Shown here piece by piece: positions 35,301 to 47,300 of a stretch of 64,000 bases of DNA. Both the position numbers and the translations under genes were made by a program. How positions within the stretch are numbered: the first letter of the stretch is position 1; each line of letters begins with the position of its first letter. The notes under the pieces were generated by a model, which was not told the origin of the DNA, did not search any database, and saw only the letters and a program-made list of their open reading frames with translations. The DNA comes from Notospermus geniculatus (taxonomy: Eukaryota; Nemertea; Pilidiophora; Heteronemertea; Lineidae), in contig NMRB01000672.1 of assembly GCA_002633025.1 (NCBI GenBank), positions 134,030 through 198,029 on the forward strand, written 5' to 3'.

Positions 35301-38300
35301 CAGGCAACCTGCCTGAGCGTGTGAAACACAACACTGGGGAAAGTGGACCGAAAAGCATTTAACATGTTTAATAACATGTTTACTGTAATAGGCCCCATGA
35401 AAATTGGCTTAAGAAGCCTCATAGCGTAAAACAGGGATAAGTTTAAAAGACGCAGGACCCTGTCACCCAGAATATTGATGGAGCAGAATAAGGCCACACC
35501 CTCCTCTGTCCAGTGGAAGGGACATTTTCAGTTTCAGGATTTAACGCCAGGTGGTCTACCACTGATTATGTGGTTCGTTTGAAGTTTTCATTCCAGTCTC
35601 GTGAATGGTCAGTGGTTTAGGCAGTTAGAGCCCATGACTGTGGAAGGGGCATACAGCTGCAAAATCAGACAAATTTTGGACAGAATATGAAGTGGAACTA
35701 GTCTGATAGTGTTTATCAGAACAGGAACCATGAGTACTCCTGCAGTTACCAACCTGTAAAATGCCTGACTCAAAGCCATGCAGGGCCTAATTTGGCCCTG
35801 CCTTGGTCATATTTGGAGATTTCTACAGTGAAACTTCATTTGGTGAAGTAAAAGTCAAACAAATGTAATGCCGAGTGTGTACTTACAATCAGTTCATGGT
35901 GATGTTGAGCCAACTGTTCGGCCAAGCGACTCTCCGATCGCTGCATGAAGTCCCGTCGTTCAGCATCAAACTGTGCCTGAAGTTCATCGAGGGCTTCCTG
36001 CTTCTCATTGTATAGCTGATCTCTGAGTTGACTAATGGTGTGCTCCTGGAAGAGGAAAACGTGTGGTGTCAAGTGTCACCCTTTCTATCAAGTGAAGAAT
36101 GGATCCCAGCAGTGATTGAACCTGGGAACCTCAGTGGTGACACGCGCCAACGTTTCCACTACGCCACTCTGACAGCCCACGCCTCAAGATCAAGTCAACG
36201 AAAACTCTGCCATCTGAGGGCTTTGGATCAAAACGTTGGACATAATGTGGCATCAAACTCCTGCTTACCTTTTCTGCTGCAAGCGACACCATTTCCTTTC
36301 TGTATCCGTCGCTTTCCTTATCCCGGAGTTCACCTTCTCGAGTCAAATCTGTCTGAAGCTCAATCACTTGGTTTCTGGAAGGAGACAAACATGATAGGAT
36401 CAAGAATAGCAACGATTTCAAGCTTTAATATGAACATGAATATTGCAGAGTATATTTCCCTGATCTTCATTCTGACCTGAAACACCGAAATATGAAATGC
36501 AAACCTGCTGATTAAGAAGGCAAACTGCCTGAGTATGAACTCGACTGCCTCACATGAATAAGGATGAAACACAAACAGGAAGAATCTTGTCGATTTCTGC
36601 AAACTTTTGTCAAATCAGGGGTAGAGCCCTTCAAGTTCAGGCGCGGATCCAGAGGGGGTCGCACCGTGAAATTCTGGAATTGGGCACAAATTTCAATGTT
36701 CCTGGCACAGGGTGCCCCCTCTTTTCCCAAATCCTGGATCCGCCCCTGCAGTAGAGCAATGAGGAACCCGCGTGCCGGAAATCCCGACAGGTCGGCGCTA
36801 CGAGCAGTGCGACCAAAACGACGTCATTGACGTCGTTTTATGTGTTGACGCTACGTCATGAAAAAATCAGCTGTACATTTTCTACAGGAAAATTGAGATA
36901 AAGACGTTGCCGAAATCGTCATCTATGTCTTCATTTTAAGGAAAAAAAGCACCGCAAAATGTAGACATTTTCATCTGTTACAAGATGGTGTCAATTTTAA
37001 TGCCAGGCGACCGAAACAAACAGGTGCTTTTCACGCCAGAAATAAATGGAAATAACGTTAGAAAAAAGAATCTTCGGTCGCACTGCTCACAGCGCCACGT
37101 CGTGACGTTAGTTCCTCCGGTTCCCCATTGGTGGCAATTCGGGGACATTTCCAACTAGGCCTAATGGATGATGATGGACAGGCATCACCAAAGGAGTTCT
37201 TCCAGATGAGATAACAGCAACACTTACAAATTAACCAGTCATGGTCATAGTAAAGTGATATAAAACTCGCAGTTCTGTGATCAAATCTCGAGTTTATCAG
37301 GAAACAACAGGGTGAGTCACTTTGTAAAGAAAACACACAAAATACAGATCAGGTTTCATAAATTTCTTACCCATACCTCGTATTTGAAATCAGATCTCCA
37401 TGAATAACTGACAGCAATCAAACCCACAAACCGACTCAATGGCTCGGGAAAATGCATAAATTTTCCATGAAGTCGTATGAAACTCGACACCCCATTCCGA
37501 TAAAACTGGACCACTGATCAATAACATGATTATTTACGTTTATTGGTCATACTAGGAGAAAAATGCCTTGATGTTATCATTAATAAGAAATGTGCTTTGT
37601 TAATTTAACGATTGGCATGCAGTCAGTCAACCCTTGACCAACCCCTGTAAATATTGACTCTTGGGTCTTGATCATCATTGCCGACTAATGTCAGTTCACA
37701 TCAATGCCACCAGGTGGTAGCATTGCTGCAAAGTTGGCTGATTGTACTTTTCAGGCCGTGTAGTGACAATGGAATACAGACAATTGAAATTTCAGTAAAG
37801 AGTGTCAATTTGTAAACATCGACAAGAAACCAGTTGTGAAATGATAAAAATATGATTGCAGACGGCAAATTCTTAATTTGACGAGCTGATGAGAGTTAAA
37901 ACCAACATGACGTGTTACGGTGCCAATGATGAGAATTGATCTATTCCCACTTTATTACTGTTTATACAGAAGGATGTCCTGAACCAAACTACAAGGATTT
38001 ATAACAAGGCCATATCCAGAATTACGGCAACATCGATCAGGATCCTGCTGGTTACGGACCACCCCATGACCCTCACCCCAGACATGGTGGATGAATTAAA
38101 GACAGAAAGGAACTTGACCGAAGTATATCTGTTTTAGCAGATCTCATTATAGGGGTGAACGATGTTTCCATTATGGGGTGTTTCAAATTTGACCCCTACC
38201 GTATGACCTTGGTTATGTTCAAAACATCCTCGAAACTGTAACGAAGAGTTTTGAGAAAACACAGATATCATTCAGTTCATTTATAGTATTTGCATGTCTT

Positions 38301-41300
38301 AAATGCTTATTGATACGGTAGTGAAATATTGGAAAGATGTGCGATTGCATGCATTAAAGTAAATATTTTGAATTGGGCAGACAACTGAAATAGTTTGTTG
38401 TGTATTTTTGCAAAAATTCTTTTTCAGGTCAACTTCCTTGCTTCCTTTTTTTAGCCAATATAAAATCATGAAGTTAAATGTTAAGTAGAGTAGAACCTCC
38501 TTTAACGAACCCCTCTGCCAGAAGGACACCTCTCCATCAAAGACCGCAGAGAGCTCAGTCCCAAATCATTCATATCTGTTCACTTCAACCTCTATATTGA
38601 GGACACCTCTTAATTGAGGACAGCATCGGGCAGTCCCAAAGGTGTCCTCAATAGGGAGGTTCCATTCTACATTAAAATGTTCTTCAAATGAAGATTTTGT
38701 GAAGCTGTTTCGATCACTTACGTTAACTGAAGATTAAGCTCATCCTTGTGTTCCACTTCTTGTTTCAAAATGGCCACTTTATTATTTGCCTCATCAAGTT
38801 CTTGTCTTAACTGGCTCGTCTCCTCTATCGTCTGCTGGTGAAGATCCTGGAGCTCATTCTGTAACTTGGTCTTCATCACTTCAAAATCATCATTCTTCTC
38901 CTGAAGAGAGAAAGAAAGAGGGTTCAGGTTATAGATCAGTTTTCCAGGCAGTCAACTCTGATTGCTGCCTTCGCAATTCAAAGTAATACTGAATTTCGAG
39001 TTGAGTGCTAATACGGCATTATCAATTCTATTGACATTCTGCGAAATTAAGTACAGTAGGAGGAAACCGGAGTGCCCGAAGACAGCCTATGCTGTGAAAG
39101 AGAGTCGCCCTCTCTATCATGTAAAGGAGGGTACAGACATGGATCAAACCCAGGACCTCAGAGGTGCTTGACACCAACATTTTCACTGCACCACTGGTTG
39201 TCAGATCGGCACAGCGAGACATCCAATCCCTGTCACCCGAGAGGCTGGAGTTCGATTCTCTGTCATACGCAGCCTCGATCCACATACAGGTAAGAGATTA
39301 TGACTTCCATCAAGCAACAATTAATAATTCACATAATGTGCTCGTATGCACTATGATATTTCCTTATTTGGATTCCATCACATTTACTTCAACACTGGGT
39401 GAAGCACTTTACAATTTCTTGTTTTTGTATCAAACGTAATGGGAAATGCTGAATACTTCTAAGCAACATTACAAATTTAAAGAGAAAAATCCACCACTTT
39501 GAAAAGACATCGCAAACATCTTGAAGAGATCTTACATCACTTTTGAAAATACTTAGGCACACATGATGTAAGGCATCTAAATGCATTCAAATTTTTAAAA
39601 ACTCAGAACCAGATGTGTAGATGGCAGCATCCAAATGTCATCCCTTCCCTATGGCTATTCACGAAGAAAAAGATGGGTTCTATTTCTGTTGTATTCCTTC
39701 CTGATAAAGATGTGTCAATCTATATTCCAGCGTGACAGAATGTAAAAGAAAAAGGCTTCTTCCTTTTAGTGCCCACGGCTCTCATTTTTAAAGCTCTTTA
39801 CCTCCGTGGCACATCCGAGGAGTCCTAACTTTGACACTCGCGCCATGCCAAAGAAAATCACAAAGTGTGAGGTGAGGAAGTGACAGGATTTGGGAAGAAC
39901 AGGGAGTCAATATCAAGGGTTTGCGAGACCCCTGACATTACATACACACAGGAACTCTCAGAGGATAGGTTATGCTAAAACTTTTGCACTATCAGTGAAT
40001 TTCTCATACTTACAAAGACCAGCCACAACAGATTTGAAAATGTCACCTTTTTAACACAGAAGTCAATCCAATACTGACACAACCTGTGTTTTTTGATTCT
40101 GAGAGAACTTGTGGTAGGCCTAAAAAGGGACTAACATTGGCCCAGAGGTATTTCATACTAAGCCCTTAAAGAGGATTTTCTGGACATAAACCACAAGATT
40201 ATGCCTTGCTAGTATTTGGCAACGTAACTTAGCCCTTTCGTTACGTGGGACCCGATCACCGGATCATCCAAACCCCCACGAAATTTCCGTGGGACCCGGT
40301 CACCGGGTCCTGTATAATGGAAGGTTTAAGTTAGAACAGATTTTTGTTAAAACAGTTTAGGGATAAAACAGTTTTGAAAATATGGGCCTCTGTAAGCTGG
40401 TGACCATACATGCCAGTAACGAAAGGGTTAATAACTGCATGTAATATGAAGTGCCTACACTGATTTAGAAGGAGTAGTCAAAGCAATGTTCAGCACTGTC
40501 TCTAAGAGAGTCGTTCTCTCTATTACATGAAGGTTGGATCATGGCCTGAGATCGAACCCAGAACCTCAGAGGTGGCAGGCACCAATGTTTCCATTGGGCT
40601 GTACTGACAGTCTACAGTATAAGTTGATCCTGCAAACGGACAGATCTTGAATTTCCAAACAATGTTCCAGTAGTGATGGGCGTGTTTAGAGTCGCTGGAT
40701 TTGGTATCGCGTGTCTGTAAGGAGCTCCAGGGCAGTAATTTGCCAATCAATGATCGGCCCCGATGAGTAACAGTAATTGGCCTTCCAGTCATTGTCTAAT
40801 GATCATCCCAGCCTCCTGTGTCATGGCTGCAAGCAACAACCAGTATCGGGAAGGAAAATGAGCTACTCTCTTCATTACAACAACAGATTTTTGCATATTC
40901 GTTAAGCAGAATCTACACGATACAACTTCAGGTATACAACAACATCCAACTGTGATGTTGGTCCAAGTTTGATCTTGTTGAATGAGGCCATCCACACTAT
41001 CCAACATCACACACTCATGTTGGGTGTTGTTGAAAAAGAATAAGCATGTTTATTCATCACCCAACAGGTTGGTTGCTGTTGGAGACTGTTGAATGAGCCT
41101 GTCCAGACGATACAACACATGTCTTCCAACAAAGCCAAACACTGTTGTTGTATGATGTTGGATGTCTAATGTATCGTGTAGACTATGCTTAGATTGATGA
41201 GTTGAGAGCTGAGCACCGAATATGGCATTACTGGCTGTGTAAAATATGAACAGTAGGAGGAAACTGGAGTGCCTGGAGAAAACCTGTGCTGTGAAAGAAA

Positions 41301-44300
41301 GTCATGCTCTCTATCACAGGACGAATGGCTCCAAATGGGGTTTGAACCTAGAACCTCAGCAGTGACAGTCATTGATGTTTCCACTATGCCACTCTGACAT
41401 CCCATGATTGGTTTTGTAATGCGTACAGTACACTGGTTTCAGCTTGACAATGTTAAATGCCAATTTATGTACATGTAAATCCTGTAACATATTATAGAGC
41501 TATATTTTTATGCATATGTAAATCCAGTAACACATAATACAGCTAAAATTCATGCTTCGACTGCAGCGGGAGATTTCGATATCCGAAACTTGAAACAAAG
41601 GACACTGAATGTCACGCGATATGCGATAAAAACGACGTCTGAATGGAACGATGAACAGATAAATGAGAGTGTTTAGAAAAGAGTTGAGAAGCAGTATCAT
41701 CTTACCTGTATCATGTCCTCTCTTTCTCGCATATCTTTAGCATACTTCTCCTCGAGTTCACTCAGCTTTTGCGATAATTCACCGCGCTCCGTCGTCACTT
41801 CATCAAGTCTTTTCATCGCCGTATCCAGTTTCTGACAACCAAGAAAATAAGAGGAGATCAGTCTACTGTTTGCAAAACGATACTGCGCGATAATCTCTGC
41901 AAAAAGAGTAATGCGATCATTATTAAGATCACAACAGGTGTTGTAAAGGAGTTGTCGCAAAAATGTCAACAACTTCTTCAGAGAAATTGATCAGTGATGA
42001 AAGCGTGCAGACGAGGTGTATCGAAGAAACTGGGCTTTTGTTTAACCCTTTTGTAAAGGCTCTCCTCCGTCTGTGAGAGTTTTCTCGTGCGAGTTCCCTC
42101 TCAAAGGGTGATTCACCATTGTTGGTTTCTATAGGACTTTTGCTGAGACAAATGGCTGAGTTTCCCATTAAAAGCCACAGGGGCGGATCGAGGATTTGGG
42201 AAAAGAGGGGCGCTCTGTGCTACTAAACATTGAAATCTGCGGTGAATTTCAATGATTTGCTCCGAATTCCAGAATTTCGTGGTCAATTTTACAGATTTGT
42301 TGGCCAAAAGGGGGATCCGCACCTGAGCCAACTTGTGCAAGAAACACGCAATGAGTCGCACCCTCTCTCACCTGAAGAATAGATCTAGGGGATCAAACCT
42401 GGGACCTCAGTGGTGACAGGTACTGATGTTTCCACTATGCCACTCTGACTCACCTCTTCAGTTGCATCTAATCTGATCCTGTATTTCTTCTGCTCGTTGT
42501 ACAGATCCTCCTTGGTCGCGAGCAGTGTCTTCTGGAGTTCATCTCGTTCCATCTGAAGAGCATCCTTGTTGCTGACTTCGGACTGCAGGACGTCACGTTC
42601 AGCCATCATACGTTTGCACTGCAATAAAACATAGAGACACTTTAACAGAAAGCAAACTCCCATTGGGTTTGGCTCACGAGGATGGCACCGTTTGTAAGCA
42701 CAGTGAAGACTTTTTTCACTGGAGAGTTTCAACAGTAATCTGAAGACTTCAAAAATCGCACGTTGGCAAGAACGAAAATGCTCATGGGGAATCGAGATGA
42801 TTCCTACGCAGCAAGTTTAAGCAGACGGCATCTTTTGTTTCAGTTTTCTCCAAATTGAGTTCTGTAGGGAAATAATTTCAAGAAAAGTTGTTTGTTTTGT
42901 CATTCCAAAGGACATTCCATCAAATGTCTTTCAAATTTTTCACTCTCCTACGTAGATAGAGAAAATAGCATAGGCTGCTAAAGCTGAATGAAACTGGAGT
43001 ACGAGAGATTACTCAAAACCTGAGCAGATTGGTATTCTCTTGGAAGCTGTGCGTCACGATTTGATACAAACTACCAGTCTGCAATGACATGTCCGGAGAA
43101 AAAGGCTCATGTTTACAACGCGGTGGTGATTGTTTCCTCTGGTGTATTTGCGTCATACTGCAACTTAAGCAGCAGGTAGGAAGGCTACGATTGCGTGTGC
43201 GGACATTGACTTCCGCAGGGTGCAAAGAAGATCATTTTTAATCTAATACCATATCGTGCAACAAATTATTGTTCTCAGATGACTGCAGGTACAAGGGAAT
43301 GAAAAGAAGTCACATTGCCAGGAAATCTGAGATAACAGGCTCACATCACAGCCTGGGAAAAAGTCAACGACGTGACATGCTAACAACGACAACGGCTATC
43401 AGAGCCCAAGGAAACAGCTAACCATATTTGTCTAGGTAATCAGGTAACAACATTAAAGATAATGGGTTTACCATCCCTACATTTTTTGTCCATTACTAGT
43501 AGGTACTTTGACGTCTTGCCTTTGGCAACAAAATAACACATTGCTGGTGTCGGGCTTTTAATGGCCATCCCTTGTCACCTGAGTAACGGGAAGGTGATGG
43601 CATGAAAGAGTACGGTAGAAAATGGTAGTTAGGCGATCAGACAGGATTAGACTGATGGGAGGAAATGGTGGGTTGAATTGGACAGGAAAGAGAAGTATAG
43701 AAGAGTGATTGAAGCCGATGATACCATCAGACAGGATCAGACTGATGATAGGAAATGGTTGTGGCTGAGCAAAATCAGACACGCATGAGAAATATTGAAG
43801 AGGGATATTACGATCAGGCAGGATAAGACCAATGGTAGAGAACAGTAGCTCAGCAGAATCAGACAGGACAGAAGAGTAAAGAAGACTGGTAGTAGTTAAG
43901 TGTACAGTCTGTTAGGATCAGACTGATGGTAGACTGATAGCTCAGCAGAATCAGACAGGATAGAAGGTAAGGAAGAGTGCTGAGGCTATATTAAACAGAA
44001 TCAGACTGATGGTAGAGAATGACAGCTGTGCAGAATCAGACAGGATGAATGGCAGTAGCTGAGTGCAGAGTCTGATAGGATCAGACTGATGGTAGGGAGC
44101 TGAATCAGACATGATAACCAGGAGAGTGAAGAATGGTGCATGGAATGTGCTGAGTGCATTGTCAGATAGGATGAGACTGGAAATTGCAGCTGAGCAGAAT
44201 CAGATAGGATTGAAGTAAAGAAATGTGAGTATCACCTAGTCACCAAGAACAGTCAACGTTTTACAATAAATGGTTGAAAGTGTTGGTAAAAGATCAGAGG

Positions 44301-47300
44301 TGAGACTCGGTGTTGTTTACACAGCAGTATTTAGACAGATCACATTCTCCAATGCATCCACACTGACAAACAAGATACGGCTCACATTCTTTGGCCACCA
44401 ACTGCAGGAGAGTTAAAGACCAATATTAACTCATTTGCCCGCACAGTTGAGCAGACGGCATATTCATTCAAAGTTATCTCACATCCCATGATACAGATTG
44501 AAAAATATTTGAAGAAAGGTTGTTCCTGTCAACCAACCAAAGAATAATTTCTTCAAATTTTTTTGCAAATTCATATCTGACGCTTGTAGATCATGTTGAC
44601 AGAAGATACTGTCTGCTTTAACCTGGGGCAGATGAGTAAACCATGACAACCAACCTCTTCCGGATTCATTCCGATATCTTCAAACTCTCGCAGCCTGTCA
44701 TTGTGATCTTTTATTTGTTCATCCAGTTCACGTAGACGTTTCTTCCTCTTGGTTATATCAACTTGAATCTCGTCCAGTTCTGTGGCGGCGTTGTCTCGCT
44801 TGAATTCCGTCAACATCAGCTCCGTTCTGAAAGAAGAAAAACACAAGATAACAAGCAATCTCCGAAATCATCCCAAACATTGTCAGAATATCTGGCATTT
44901 GGTCAACGGTTTTTGACCTGATGAAGTCGATGCCGATGGGGACCTGAAAGACAATATACACAGCCTAATTACACGTGAATAATGACCAAGAATAGTCATG
45001 AAATGTCAACAAGGTGTGTGTCTGTCTGACTTTACACCACGGAAAAACTCAGATACGGAGAAACTTTCTTCATCAAATCTAACTTCTGCAATAAACTAGA
45101 GGGCTATGGGTCCTCAGCTCAGCTGACTCATTGTGCCATGATTAAGTTGAGGATACTTTAGTTGAGGATACCCTCTTGTGAATGATGATTACACGAAATC
45201 AGGAATGAAGCTGAGGCTCCATACTATCACCATAGATCATTAGGATTGATATTAGACTTTTATTACTCTTGTTTCAATTCAATTCATTTCGCATTTTAAT
45301 CAGGTTTTTCATTTCTTCCTTTTACGAAGAAGAGTTTTTCAGGACAGCTATAGATTTTAGAGGAGAATGGACAATTGGAAATTAGGATTGACATCGATTT
45401 AACCAATAATTTTCATTAAGATAGAACAGAATTCCAAATATATCTCTCAAATACACGGCAGGCAATGTGAAACAGCAATTGAATATCGAAATTTAACCAC
45501 TTACTTTCAAAGTCATATAAGGAATATGCTTAGCTGAGATGATAATGAGGATTGTTTCTCTTCCATTTTGTTAATCAGACAAATATTATGATTGAATGTT
45601 GACATTCAGAATTCAAACATCAGTCAGCAATGAAACGAGTCAAGGATGGGGCAATTTTCAGAACAGAATCAGTCAGAAATGCAAATGCCAGCGAAAGCTG
45701 AGGAAAAGTTACATGACAAATACTCGATAACACCAATGCAAACAATATTTCAAATTTGCAGACGACTTTTTTGAAAGTGCAAAAGCCTTTGCCATTTACA
45801 CGATATCCCTCTGATACAGATATCTTGGTGAAACTGGATGAGTTGTGTCGTTGCCACAACAACGACTGTTAATCAAGAGCAATCATAGGCGGTGACTGAT
45901 TATCCAAGCTGAAAGGTAACAAGGAGAAGATGAACAATGTAATTGTTTTGATAGAGAAGATGAGATGAGCAGCTCGTTAGTCACTTTGTCTTTCAATGGA
46001 AACTTCTAAATGTGACACACAACAGTCGGTCGTTGACATTTCACTGAGACTGGGCAGAATATAACAGCCAAAGACAGTTTGTAGTAACCTGTTGATCAAT
46101 TTTCTGTTGGCATACAGTAACCATAAGCCCCTTATGCTGCAAAGTATGTTTTCACCTTGATTTTTGTATGTCTTGAAGTTGTGGGTGCCACCTCTTTATA
46201 TGCAAATAGGAGTTGCCCACCCCCTCCAAAATCCTGGAGTGGACCCACCTCTGGTGACCCTTATGTTTCATCCCACAACTACAGTAGGCCTACTTTTTTC
46301 AATCCCCTTATCATCAGATCACCTGATCCATGAGCAGGGAGGGCTCTAATTCCTGGTGTGCTCCTTTGCATACAGCCAATGATCCCACATTTGGTACTGG
46401 ACTGGACCTTTCTTTCTACAACACTGCCATGGCTTGACGCCGGCTAATGAAATTCATCACCTCGCTGGCTCCCCACCAGCTGTTCCATGCCGTGTTTTTA
46501 TGCCTGCTCATCCAGAGGACACCTTCAATTCCCACCGAGACAAGTTCATTTTTCCGCCAAGTGATGGATACTGTTTCATTGCCACCAGTGATCAATAAGC
46601 TTGGATCATATAACGCTAATCCCTAGTCATGAATATTGACCAGATGACGATCATCAACAGATGTAACAAGAGTCTCTTCATAATAGTAAACAAATAACAC
46701 AGAAAAGTCAAGGTCAAACGATCAAAACAACATCTGCTCTTTTCAAAAGATGTCCAATGGCCAGACAATGATTGCCAACTGAGGACATTCAGGGCATGTC
46801 CAATGGCCAGACAATGATTGCCAACTGAGGACATCCAAGGCATGTCCAATAGCCAGACAATGATTGCCAACTGAGGACATCCAAGGCATGTCCAATGGCC
46901 AGACAATGACTGCCAAATGAGGACATTCAGGGCATGTCCAATGGCCAGACAATGATTGCCAACTGAGGACATCCAAGGCATGTCCAATGGCCAGACAATG
47001 ATTGCCAACTGAGGACATCCAAGGCATGTCCAATGGCCAGACAATGATTGCCAAATGAGGACATCCAAGGCATGTCCAATGGCCCAGACAATGACTAGCA
47101 ACTGAGGACATTCAAGGCATTTCTAATGCAGACAAAAGTGATAGATTTGCAATGGCAAAACTTCTACAAGCTCATCTCCACAATTCCAGAAATCGCAGGT
47201 CACTTTAAGCCGATTGCAGTGAATAGTTCCAAACAAGAACAATTCACAGAACTGACCTGTAAATTAGGAGTCAAGACATCTCGTGTCCTGAGGGAATAAT

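Larger units (their letters stand above)
29503..35886. other. Composite 6.4-kb intron region
   Basis: Between two coiled-coil exons this holds three candidate first exons (29832, 31137, 31954), SINE copies, a foldback element (30665-30788) and all of duplicate copy 1 plus most of copy 2 around the n at 34469. The true intron is shorter than shown if copy 1 is an unmerged allele. Confidence 0.6.
34470..36424. repeat. Direct duplicate, copy 2 (right contig start)
   Basis: 1955 bases matching copy 1 (2098 bases). Most of the length difference is the 119-bp MITE. The sequence continues past 36424 into unique DNA toward the upstream exons. Confidence 0.93.
36375..38721. other. 2.3-kb intron of the coiled-coil gene
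   Basis: Holds a CAGGGGCGGATCC-type MITE (36638-36748), a loose inverted pair around GAGCAGTGCGACC (36797-37095) and, at 38490-38665, a GAGGACACC-type repeat. A short open frame at 37377-37457 ending at a GTATGG donor is too weak to call an exon. Confidence 0.5.
38901..41705. other. 2.8-kb intron of the coiled-coil gene
   Basis: Contains SINE copies (39051-39203, 40497-40612, 41250-41402), a TIR element (40229-40432) and a foldback element (40903-41191). About 39300-40220 shows nothing recognisable. Confidence 0.55.

Noticed and set aside
32371-36424. True tandem exon duplication in the coiled-coil gene
   Set aside because: Serial use of both exon pairs breaks the frame and the junction is a single n, so allelic redundancy in the assembly explains it better.
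37377-37457. Minus-strand 27-codon ATG frame ending at a GTATGG donor (MHFPEPLSRFVGLIAVSYSW)
   Set aside because: It has an ATG and a phase-0 donor, but the donor is weaker, the Pro-Leu-Trp ending is absent, and an open frame this short is likely by chance.
39200-39290. Possible tRNA gene (B-box-like GGAGTTCGATTCTC)
   Set aside because: No cloverleaf could be folded by eye, and it adjoins a SINE; treated as SINE-type sequence. The same holds for GGTTCGATTTC near 22856.
46616-47111. 161- and 122-codon minus-strand ORFs
   Set aside because: Both are produced by the 46-bp minisatellite; the same peptide fragments appear in rotating frames.
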